NCBI RefSeq assembly: GCF_011745365.1 | Contig: NW_024468915.1 | Span: 1,280,653 to 1,344,652 of the forward strand | Direction of reading: 5' to 3' | Source of the DNA: Cryphonectria parasitica EP155 | Lineage: Eukaryota > Ascomycota > Sordariomycetes > Diaporthales > Cryphonectriaceae | Length of the DNA stretch: 64,000 nt | Position numbers and translations under genes: made by a program | Shown here: piece by piece, positions 48,791 through 57,702 of the stretch | Layout: every line of letters begins with the position of its first letter | How positions within the stretch are numbered: position 1 is the first letter of the stretch | Notes under the pieces: model-generated | Seen by the model: only the letters and a program-made list of their open reading frames with translations | Databases searched by the model: none | What the model was told of the DNA's origin: nothing

Positions 48791-50295
48791 TTACTCATCA
48801 TCATCCTCATCATCTGAGGCTGCCTTCTTCCCTTTCTTCTTGCCTCGTCCTCCTCCCTTTTTTGCATCCTTGACAGCCTTTGCATCCACCTGCTGCTGCA
48901 CCCGCTTCCTCTCCCCCTCGCCCTCCGCAGCCAGCCGCTTCTCCTTCTCCTTGAACTCGTCGCTCTCCGGATCCGCCCCGATCAGCCACTCCAGGAGCTT
49001 GATCTCGTCCGCCCACACCTTCTTGTCCTCGACCGTCTTGCCGTCGGGGCCCTTCCTGTCGATTGGTGTCTCGAGCACTAGGGGCATGTCCTGAAAACCA
49101 TCATAGTTCATGATGTTGTGGAAGGCGCGCAGGCCGAGGAAGCCCGTGCCGATGTTGGCGTGCAGGTCGCGGTGCGAGCCGAAGGGCGCCTTGCTGTCGT
49201 TGACGTGCAGGGCGCGGAGGTACTTGAGGCCGACGACGCGGTCGAACTCGGCCATGGTGGCGGCAAAGGCCTCGGGGGTGCGCAGGTCGTAGCCGGCGGC
49301 GAAGCTGTGGCACGTGTCGATGCACACGCCGACGCGGGTCTTATCGTCGACCCGGTCGATCACGGCCGCCAGGTCCTCGAACCGGCCTCCGATAACGTTA
49401 CCGTGCCCGCACATGTTCTCGAGCACCGTGACGACGCCGCTTCCTGCCGTGTCGGCGTGCGCCCTGTTGAGCTGGGCGGCAATGCGGGCCGTGGCGGCGG
49501 CCATGGAGTCGCCGCCCGTCGAGCCCGGGTGGAAGTTGTACAGCTTGATCCCGAGGGCGCCGCACCGCTGGAGATCGTCGACGAAATTGCCGTAGGCCTG
49601 GTCTGCCTTAGCTTTGTCGGGCTGTGCGAGGTTGACGAGGTAGGACCCGTGGGGAAGGACGTGGAGGCCTGCGGCGTAGCTGCTGTCCTTGGCGGCGGCG
49701 TGGAAGGCGTCGCGGGCGGCTGGGTCGAGAGGCGGGGAGGTCCATTTCCTCTGGGACTTGAGGAAGAGGGCAAGGGCGTTGCCGCCGATCTGAACGGCAT
49801 TTTGGATCGAGTTCTGGACGCCTGGACAAAGATTGTCAGAGACTAGGTTTTAGAAATAGATATCACAGGAGAAATCATTTGCTCACCACCTGCCGCGCTC
49901 ACATGTGCGCCAATGTACATGTTCTTCTTCAGCGAGCTGATGGCTGTCCGCTCCGCAAGGGGTGCCGAGTCGTCGGCCTTGTCCTTCTTGCTGGCTGTCT
50001 TGCGCTTCTTGGGTGCTGGCTTCTTCTTCAGTTCTTCTTCTTCGTCGGCCTCGTCATGGCTGTCGCACTCGTGATCCTCGTCGTCGCTCTCCTCGACCTT
50101 CTTGCGCTTCTTGGCAGACGACACTGCGTTGTTGTTCTTCTTCTTTTCAGGCGAGGCTATGGACATCTTTTCCACCTTGGACTTTGTGTCGGTCTTCTTG
50201 AATTTGCTCACAGCACCGTTGACCTTCTCCATGGGTTGGGTAACTGCCGCTGTGGCGGCGGCGGCCTTCTTGCGCGGGGAGGTTCGCGGCGGCAT
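48791..50295 (-). CDS. APN1: AP endonuclease Apn1 (endonuclease IV family)
   Basis: Two exons on the minus strand: 50295-49887 and 49821-48791 (479 aa). The enzyme cuts DNA at abasic sites in base-excision repair and needs three zinc ions. Metal-site segments are all present: GAHVSAAGG at the exon join, YNFHPGST, LENMCGHG, GVCIDTCHSFAAGYD, ALHVNDSKAPFGSHRDLHANIGTG and LVLETPID. The N-terminal 125 residues are basic and disordered with acidic patches, and the C-terminus is Lys/Gly-rich then acidic, as in other fungal Apn1 proteins (nuclear localisation). The second GT of a GTGGTGAGC pair was chosen as donor because it keeps the family motif AAGG and matches consensus better. An in-frame ATG at 50592 would add a 99-residue Arg/His-rich extension of mitochondrial character without any stop. 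Confidence 0.92.
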
Positions 50296-51145
50296 TGTGA
50301 GGTGTGGAGGGGAGGGGTCGGTCTTGTGGTGTGTGGTGGGGGACCAGCGAGCAGACCGTGTCGATGAGATGAATCGGCACGCTGGGATCGTTGGCGTCGA
50401 GAGTGATTGTCGGTGTTGGTGGTGACGATTGACTGTTAGAGGGAAGGGCCTGTGCAGCAGGGGTGCAAGCGCGTCAAGCTCGAGACGCGCCGCCACGTGA
50501 GTGTGGAAGGAGGTCTTGCCTGCAGCTGCTCCAGTCGTTCCAAGAACAAAGAGCTTCCCAACGACCGCAGAAGTTCTATGCAGCCTGAGCATCCCTTGGA
50601 AAAGAAAGGCAGCCAGCGTTCCAAGGACGCGATTTTGTGACAATCTGGAGAGGAAGAGAGGCGGTTGATTGAAAACTGAAATAATTATACAAAATTTACC
50701 GACCATTCTACTTAAGTATAACAGCGATTAAAACAGGAGACGGGCCACGCTTACTTGGTTCATTATACCAAATAGTACTGCCAATTCCGTATAAATCTTT
50801 CAATGCCAATATTATACTTAACCACTCAAATCACACATCCATTAATCTCTTTCTTTTCTCTATTCTCCTTCTTATTCCTTTTCTCCTCCCGCATCCCTGA
50901 TTTGGACGCTATTGAGCCAATCCAGCGCCCTCCCTCAGACCCCAATGCCACAGTACTACTTGAAATACTTAGTACATAGTCAAACTTGGGCGGGGTAATT
51001 GGCAACAAGCAACCTCTCCAAGACTTCAGAATCTGAAACACCATAAAAACTGCCAAAAAAAATAATCACTGACTGCAAAAGATATTCGTGGTACACACAC
51101 CTCGTGACAGATGCAAAGATGAAGAAACAAAAAGGTGGCAAAAAA
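50296..51145. other. Intergenic, Apn1 upstream to tRNA-Arg
   Basis: The left part (to 50592) is open in the Apn1 frame. From about 50660 the sequence becomes AT-rich and carries no frame of note. It ends in the T6 terminator of the tRNA gene (A6 on this strand at 51140-51145). Confidence 0.5.
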
Positions 51146-51230
51146 CGACCGCGACAAGATTCGAACATGCAATCTTCAGAGATAAGTTTAACAACCGAAA
51201 TCTGACGCCTTACCATTAGGCCACGCGGCC
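51146..51230 (-). tRNA. tRNA-Arg(UCG) with a 13-nt intron
   Basis: An 85-nt minus-strand gene. The 7-bp acceptor stem is complete with one G-U pair, and the discriminator is G. A 4-bp D stem has a GG-containing loop. The 5-bp anticodon stem is perfect, with anticodon TCG at 51198-51196. A 13-nt intron (about 51194-51182) sits one base 3' of the anticodon, the canonical place. The T loop is TTCGAAT. The T stem is weakened by one T-T mismatch and one G-T pair. A T6 run follows immediately as a Pol III terminator. The gene is probably functional. Confidence 0.88.
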
Positions 51231-51357
51231 GGTTGATTGGTAGATTTACGAAAGCTTCTACATTATAATTCCTCTTTGCTGTGCCGCGAGTTGGGGGATC
51301 GCAACTTCCCACGCGTCTGCTCCTCTCCTTCTTACTCTGAGCGCAGCCCAACCCGTC

Positions 51358-53781
51358 ATGACGAGATCCGCTACGATGAGTCGATCAGAGCAGACCAAAG
51401 AGTATCCAATTGGAAATAGTCTTGATGGCTTTCGTACTACTTTTACTTCCTTATGCAAAGGGACAAAGATATCTGCACCCTGCACTACTGATACTCTAGG
51501 TCAATTTGGCCGAGAAGGTATGGTAGCCCGGTTCCGTTCTTGTACTTCTTTGATATTGGATTCGTTTTCAGATCTTCAGAACCTCACTTTGCCTCTTCTC
51601 GTCGCTCTGCAAAGCCATCCTATCTCAGGCTTGCTTCCTTCAATAAACGGACGTGGCCCCCTCCGGAGTGATCTCCTCAGACTCATCTCTGCCGTAACCT
51701 CCGACGACTTCGACCTCAGTCGCATTAAACCACTCCTCAAATCGGCCCTCTCTGACGAACCTGACGATTCTTTGTGGCACCAAGTCCAACGCGCTGTCAC
51801 TGAGCCCACTCCACCTCCCCGCCCGGTCGCGTCTTCTATCTCTCAAACGCCGTGGCTGCGCAATACCAGCAGCTTTCCGAACTCATCCGAACACCGCAAA
51901 TATGTTGATGTTATACTGAAGGAAGAGCTCGGCCCTATGTATGTCGGGATTCCTAACTTCTGGGACACATATTTCAGCGGCGTCGCCGATCTTGAGGTGG
52001 CGTCTGAGGCATTTTTCAAACAGTGCCTTACGGGCACCAGCCTACGCTTTCAAGACGGGTGGACTGGATGGCCTATGGAAGCGAAGCAGGATGATGTCCT
52101 CGCTTGGTTTATAGACTTCTGCGAGAGCCTCGCGGCATTTGCAGAGAGCTGGACAAGCGTGCCACGTCAGCGGAAAATATTAGCAATGCCTAATAAGCCA
52201 ATCGATAGCTCTATAGGCAAACGCAAGATGGATATTGGCATCGTCAGCGACTCTCTATCGCTGCAAAACAAAACGTGTCACTGGTCTCAGATTCTGGTAC
52301 CAGGAGAGCTGAAGAGCAATCCATCTGCCGACAAGCCTTCGGAGGCATGGCTCGACCTTGGGAGGTATGCGAGGGAAGTACTCGCCGCGCAAGATGCTCG
52401 ACGCTTCGTTCTGAGTTTTTCTATCTGTGGGTCTTTAATGAGAGTATGGGTTTTCGACAGGGTCGGCGGTATTGCATTCGAGCAGTATGATATCAATGAA
52501 GACGGGTTTCGCTTCGTGTTTACAACACTCGGTTGTCTCTGGATGAAAGAGGACGACCTTGGATTTGATCCAACAATACTGACGGCAAAACATGAGCGCT
52601 TTATCGAGATCAAGCGAAACGATTCGATGGAGCGGATCTTCCTTGACGAAGTAATGCTACGAGTGCGTTGTATAGCCGGCCGGGCCACGACTTGTTGGAG
52701 AGCTCACCTGGACAAGAGTCCAGAGATGCGGCTTGTTATCAAAGACTCGTGGCAATATCCTGAATGCGACGAAGAAGGCGACCTATTGCGCGAGGTTATG
52801 GACAAAGGCGTTATCAACGTGGCTCGATATTATCACCATGAAACGGTTCAGGTTCGTCAGCTCGATGATGATATTCGGAACAATGTTCGACAAGGTCTTG
52901 ATATTGCCACAGCGACAAACTGGCTCGAACGTTCAGCACATCAAAGCAGGCCAACAAGATATACGCCGCGGAGAAGCCGCACTAGCACAAGTACCATTGG
53001 GAAGCGCCCATCCAGCCAGACTGATTCATCTCTGCCTCCAAATAAACGATCCTGTTCATCATCTCCAACGAAGATCACCAGCGTGCTACCAAACCGAATA
53101 CATCGTCGCATTGTTATTCGGGATTATGGCAAACCCATTTATATGGCAAGCTCTCGATCAGCACTGCTTAGCGCTCTGGAAGGCTGTATTAAAGGCCACG
53201 AGTCTTTGTACAAGGCAGGCATTCTTCACCGAGACATCTCTATCAACAATCTTATGATCAATGAAGACAGGAGTAATCCCTCCTGGCCTTCGTTCTTGAT
53301 TGATCTTGACCTTGCTATCAGGGAACCGCGAGGTAATGCTTCGGGAGCAAAGGGAAAGACCGGCACAAGAGCTTTCATGGCAATCGGTGCTTTGCTTGGC
53401 GAGCAACATTCGTTTATGCACGATCTCGAGTCATTTTTCTGGGTGCTCTTCTGGATTTGTATTCATTACGGCGCAGAAGGTCAACTTGTTGGGGCAGTTG
53501 GATTTGATGACTGGAATTATGACCATGATGATAGACTGGTTGCGTCTAAGAAGGGGTTGATTGATGATGAGGAGGATTTCCTGCAACAGGCAGGGAAAAA
53601 TTTCTCCTCGTACTATCAACCACTCATTCCGTGGGTTAACAGGCTGCGGAGAAAGGTATTTCCTAACGGAGGAAGGTGGAAGAGGCTAGAGCCGGAGCTC
53701 TATTCCTCGATGACTATGATTCTTCGTGAGGCCCGGGAGGATGAGGAGCGCAGGGTGGCAGACAACGAGAACGATAGCTAA
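51358..53781 (+). CDS. FunK1-type fungal protein kinase, intronless
   Basis: An uninterrupted 807-aa frame. The protein matches the FunK1 family, a fungal-expanded kinase group of unknown cellular role. The N-terminal part is divergent (YVDVILKEELGPMYVGIPNF; GIVSDS; ILVPGELKSNPS). The C-terminal kinase core has HRDISINNLM for the catalytic loop, LIDLDLAI where DFG would be (the usual FunK1 variant has D-x-D), GTRAFMAIGALL and HDLESFFWVLFWICIHY. It lacks introns and uses far more A/T-ending codons than the flanking genes. It lies between a tRNA gene and a decayed DUF3435 recombinase, so it looks like accessory DNA or cargo. No mutation is visible. The start at 51358 is the first ATG of the frame; a second at 51376 is possible. 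Confidence 0.85.
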   Translation: MTRSATMSRSEQTKEYPIGNSLDGFRTTFTSLCKGTKISAPCTTDTLGQFGREGMVARFRSCTSLILDSFSDLQNLTLPLLVALQSHPISGLLPSINGRGPLRSDLLRLISAVTSDDFDLSRIKPLLKSALSDEPDDSLWHQVQRAVTEPTPPPRPVASSISQTPWLRNTSSFPNSSEHRKYVDVILKEELGPMYVGIPNFWDTYFSGVADLEVASEAFFKQCLTGTSLRFQDGWTGWPMEAKQDDVLAWFIDFCESLAAFAESWTSVPRQRKILAMPNKPIDSSIGKRKMDIGIVSDSLSLQNKTCHWSQILVPGELKSNPSADKPSEAWLDLGRYAREVLAAQDARRFVLSFSICGSLMRVWVFDRVGGIAFEQYDINEDGFRFVFTTLGCLWMKEDDLGFDPTILTAKHERFIEIKRNDSMERIFLDEVMLRVRCIAGRATTCWRAHLDKSPEMRLVIKDSWQYPECDEEGDLLREVMDKGVINVARYYHHETVQVRQLDDDIRNNVRQGLDIATATNWLERSAHQSRPTRYTPRRSRTSTSTIGKRPSSQTDSSLPPNKRSCSSSPTKITSVLPNRIHRRIVIRDYGKPIYMASSRSALLSALEGCIKGHESLYKAGILHRDISINNLMINEDRSNPSWPSFLIDLDLAIREPRGNASGAKGKTGTRAFMAIGALLGEQHSFMHDLESFFWVLFWICIHYGAEGQLVGAVGFDDWNYDHDDRLVASKKGLIDDEEDFLQQAGKNFSSYYQPLIPWVNRLRRKVFPNGGRWKRLEPELYSSMTMILREAREDEERRVADNENDS

Positions 53782-53929
53782 GGGCACGGGGGAAACAAGA
53801 CGGCAGCGGATTACGAGTCATAAGAACACTAACTCAGCCCATATCTGCCAGCGGTAAACATGGCGAGACTCCTATTACCTGTCCTGCTCTCGGACACTCT
53901 GGACACGAATAACAGATGAGGAAAGTATT

Positions 53930-56216
53930 TTAGGTCTGCTTTCTAGACCGGAGAAGAGTGAGCTTCGGCCTAAGAGCTACGTCGTGAACGCGCCGAGCGT
54001 GTGACTTGAACTTCATAATGCCATCGCACACAATCCCCTGCACTTTGCATTCCGGAACGGGGCATGCGACGCGCCCGTCTGAAGCATGGCGAAGGTGATC
54101 CTCAACATGGTTCCACATAGTCGTTGTCCTCTTGTATTGTTTGCCGCAGAATATACACGGTGGTGGAAGTGGCTTGATCGGAGCAGGTAGCATGGGAGCT
54201 ATTATCGGGATCGATGTCTTTAAGGGAGTCGGCTTTGGAGGCGCTATTCGTGGCTCACATATAAACGCATAGGCTACCCATGCATTAATGGCTTCGATCT
54301 TCCTTTTCACTATCTGCTCGTCTGGGAGGTCTTCGTCAAGGTCGCTCAAGATCTCGGCAATGCGTTTCCGTTCTGGCGAAGAGTATGCTATTGGTGCTAG
54401 GCTCGGCGGTATTCTGACTAGCGATCCCTGGTACCACGTCGTCAAGGAAATGTTGTTGAAGTTGATCGTCGTCTCTCGTTTGGAAGTACTCGGAGCGTAT
54501 GATGTCGAGTACTTTCCGCGCCTGCGTCTGTTTGGCATTCCTGAGCTCATTCTCTTTTTGTTTCAACTGGCGCACGTCGTTACCCAGCGCGCAACTCGGC
54601 CGGCCATACTTGTCCGCTAATGTACTGCGAAAATTTTCAAGTTTAGCTGCAAGCTGTCGAACGGTTGAGCTCGGGCTAATCATTTGCATGATTTCATCTG
54701 GCACTTTCTTCGGGGTCTCCTTGTCGCGACGAAGGCCCATGTGGTTCATGATTGCTAAATATGGGGAGCTGGTTCTACGCTCTAGGAAGGCATCTTGCAC
54801 AACAGCGTTGACTTTGGCATTGTGGTAGGATTCTTGATAGGTATTGCTCTTCGGTTGATGTCTCAAAGTCTGGTCTCGGACAGACTGTCTGTAGCCCTCT
54901 GTAGCAGGTTAGAGCGCATACCTTTTGAGCTATGTGAATTTACACTCACTGTCAACGGCTTCCGCGAAGCCCCGCCGGTAGCAATACTGTGTTAATTATT
55001 CTTCCAACCCCGCTTCTTTTCCAAAGCGTTTCGAATGATGATCGAAGATAGTTCGCGAGATTGGCTTATCGGAGTTTCGACCACCATGCAGTAATGGCTC
55101 AGTATGACGAAAGACGGGCTTGTGTCGAAATTCTAGCTTCCACCGAATCTTCAAGCCACCTTGCTTAATCTTAGTCGTAAACAGATCAGCGCGGTCTCGC
55201 TCGCCTATAGCAATAACTCCTTCGGCCGTAGCCTTAGCAAGGATATGAGATATCGAGCAGAGAATAGGTAAGCGCTCTTCAATAAAGATAAACATTGTCA
55301 GGACTCGCTTCTTCTTCTCACTTTTGTAGTAGCGAAATAAAACTTGCGTCGCAAGGCGATCGCAGCTGCTATCCCTCTCGGAGTCGTGCAAAACCTATAA
55401 GTTAATATCCTCCCAACATAATACTTTTAGCTTCGGATTCTTCTTCCTTTCATCAGAATCTCCGTATATTATACACCTCCCTATACAAAGCTGATCGAGA
55501 AACTATTTGTTAATGTTCGTATAAGCATTGTCTTTCTAATTATACTTCTGAATCTTTTGGAAATCTGAAGAAGCTACAGCGCAGATAAGCTCATGTTTTC
55601 GATATTCAGTAAACATATAGAATAAGCGAAAGCAAGCATCGTCCAGTCTGTCAAGACCAATGTGGAAGCTCGAAGGATCTCGAACCCAGAGAAAATGTTG
55701 TAGAAACGTAAAAAGGTCGGATCCTATTACAGGCTTGTACTGTAGCTCTCTTCTCAGCTTGAAACGCGGTGTAATCTTGACCTTGATTGCCGTTAATAAG
55801 TAGTCATGGAGCTTTGGATCAAATTCGCTTCCAGTGAACTGCTTATATATGCCTCCAAGATTTCGGGTGTAAACCCTGACGGAGTTCTCATTGCCAATTA
55901 GCCTGCGTCGCTTTAATTCTGGCTCTCTCATGAGGAAGTGAATGAACAACTCAGCGACGCCTCTGGTTTCGTACGAGAGCGATCTCAAGCGTTCTTTCCA
56001 TCGATCGCCATCACCCAGTCTCTCGCAGAATTGTTTCCACCGCTGTTTGGTGTCTGTGAGGGTCACTTTGTATCTGTCGGAGAGTAGTGGTGTCAAAAAT
56101 CGGCGCTGGTTGCTGTGTATAATGATCTGCTGGAGCTCGTTCGAGCTGACTGGGGTAAGTTGGGGCTCTTCTAGCACTTGGCTCCAATCGATCTGGGATG
56201 CAATACGAAATTCCAT
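53930..56216 (-). pseudogene. Decayed DUF3435 tyrosine recombinase (Starship-captain family)
   Basis: Read on the minus strand from the ATG at 56216, one colinear protein can be followed through several broken frames. N-terminal part: RYKVTLTDTKQRWKQFCERLG. Core: DLFTFLQHFLWVRDPSSF. Then ERLPILCSISHILAKA, PVFRHTEPLL and the recombinase Arg motif QYCYRRGFAEAVD, followed by VRDQTLRHQPKSNTYQ. C-terminal part: YGRPSCALG and ending zinc-finger-like pairs (CIFCGKQY; CPVPECKVQGIVCD; HARRVHD). This order is that of DUF3435 proteins. Four in-frame stops interrupt it (TAG at 55538-55536, 55505-55503 and 55397-55395; TAA at 54998-54996), plus an apparent frameshift near 54430. A normal 51-bp intron (54949-54899) with a CTAAC branch is preserved. 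All four stops could be C-to-T or G-to-A changes of Gln or Trp codons, as expected from RIP. No restored sequence is given. Confidence 0.8.
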
Positions 56217-56685
56217 GGTAAAAACTGGTCTGGGTCGCGAAAATAGGCAGATGATCACAACAGCAATTCTAAAGTTACGAATGCAATTCGAAATATGGAA
56301 TACGAGTTGAATCACAGGTCAGCTCAGACCTGGCGGGTTCGAGGCTTATAATGGTTATCATCGTCCACCGGTCTGGCACCAGCATCCTGGACATCTAAGC
56401 GGTACCTAAGCGGTACATCAACGACAGTGTTAGGGTACTCAAGGCCCATCCCGAGGCCCGCTTCCGGGTACTGAAAAGCTGTGGGGCCTCGTCCACCACC
56501 TGAAAACCCGTCACCACAATTGGCCCTGTAATTTAGTCACAGAGCATGTGAGTATGCCCGCTCAAGAGTTAGGCATTAGGATTGATTCTTCTGATTTGCA
56601 TAAGCTAATTAATGATTAGGAATTTTTTGTTCTCAGTCTCCCTCCATCCTAAACTAGACTCTACTGAAACGTGCTGTGAATTGAT
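56217..56685. other. Flank between the recombinase relic and the SDR gene
   Basis: If the relic is a captain, the element edge should fall here, since captains lie at one end and read inward. I see an 11-bp tandem duplication (CTAAGCGGTAC at 56395-56416) and a short palindromic stretch (GGTC...GACC at 56318-56331), but no convincing terminal or target-site repeat. Confidence 0.4.
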
Positions 56686-57702
56686 TTACTTGACCACTCT
56701 TTTGATCTCTTCGCGAGTGTGCTCCAGAATCTTGGCGTCCAATCCCTCCGACCTCAATTTGTCCAGCACCTGGGCATTGGTCACCGCCTCCTGCTTGTCG
56801 TTCACAGTATATACGCCACTGCCAACCTTCCCATCCGAACCCAGGGCCAAGGCCACCTCCTTTCCTGCAGTTGCAGCAGCAGCACCCTCGCCGGTGCCAA
56901 AGCTGGGGCTGAAGGCCGTATACACCAACCTCTCACCCGCCTCCTCCGAAGAAAAGAAGAGGACCCTCCCGATAGTGGGGATGAGAAGCCTGTTCACCAC
57001 GAACTTGAACACACCCCCGAAATGTTCGGTGCTAAAGATGCCGGTGCGGACCAGGCCTGGGTACGCGTGCACGAAGCTGACGTGGGGGTTCTCCTTGTGC
57101 AGCTGCTCCATCGACAGCGTGACGTACGTCGCCGCCGCGCCCGCCGCGTTGCCGAAGGTGTAGTGGCCGGGCTCCTTGAGGGCCAGATCGTCCGGGAAGA
57201 TGTTACCCTCGAGACCTGCGGCGAGCACGGACACGACGCGCGGCGAGGGCGCGGCGTTGAGCAGCGGGAGCAGCTCTAGGGTCAGAAGGGCGCGTGCGTA
57301 GTGTCGGATCGAGGTCAGCTTGTCGAGGCCCTCGCTGCTCTCGTCACGCGTGCCCGTGGTGAGGTAGCCCGTCGACATGAAGAGAAGGTCGATGGCCTTC
57401 TCCTGTGCTCGGATTGTCGTGGCGGCCTTCTTCATTTCTGAGAGGAGGGTGAGATCTCCGGTCAGGACGGGGATGTACTGGCCGTCCGGGTTGATGCGCT
57501 GGAGGTCCAGGACGATGGCGTCGAGGACATCTTGTTTACGGCCGATGATGTAAATCTTGGGGGCATTGAGGTTGGTGGCCAGGGCAGTGAGGAAACCGCG
57601 GCCGATGCCGTTGGTCCCGCCGGCCACAACGGCTGTGAGGCCAGTTGTTGTAGAGGATTTGAGGGACTTGTTAAAGTCTCGAATATCTGAAATCTTGACC
57701 AT
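56686..57702 (-). CDS. Short-chain dehydrogenase/reductase-like protein, atypical active site
   Basis: A single-exon frame of 338 aa. The Rossmann start is LTAVVAGGTNGIGRGF (TGxxxGIG variant GGTNGIG), followed by YIIGRKQDVL, LTGDLTLLSEM, DLLFMSTGY and the Ser strand RVVSVLAAG. At the place of the catalytic YxxxK the sequence is TYVTLSMEQL, so the Lys four residues after Tyr is Ser here. Many fungal secondary-metabolism-type SDR proteins have such altered sites. It may still bind NAD(P) but act poorly or use another residue. There is no signal peptide. It lies alone, next to the recombinase relic and a gene-poor region, and no pathway partner is adjacent. Confidence 0.85.
   Translation of the reverse strand: MVKISDIRDFNKSLKSSTTTGLTAVVAGGTNGIGRGFLTALATNLNAPKIYIIGRKQDVLDAIVLDLQRINPDGQYIPVLTGDLTLLSEMKKAATTIRAQEKAIDLLFMSTGYLTTGTRDESSEGLDKLTSIRHYARALLTLELLPLLNAAPSPRVVSVLAAGLEGNIFPDDLALKEPGHYTFGNAAGAAATYVTLSMEQLHKENPHVSFVHAYPGLVRTGIFSTEHFGGVFKFVVNRLLIPTIGRVLFFSSEEAGERLVYTAFSPSFGTGEGAAAATAGKEVALALGSDGKVGSGVYTVNDKQEAVTNAQVLDKLRSEGLDAKILEHTREEIKRVVK

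Noticed and set aside
55395..55538. Interpretation of the first recombinase stops as an intron
   Set aside because: The candidate introns (43, 30 or about 144 nt) either break the frame, are too short, or remove residues that match the family; real nonsense changes fit better.
56330..56350. GGTTCGAG near the recombinase start, resembling a tRNA T loop
   Set aside because: The flanks do not pair as a T stem and no acceptor or anticodon arms could be found, so it is not a tRNA fragment used for integration.
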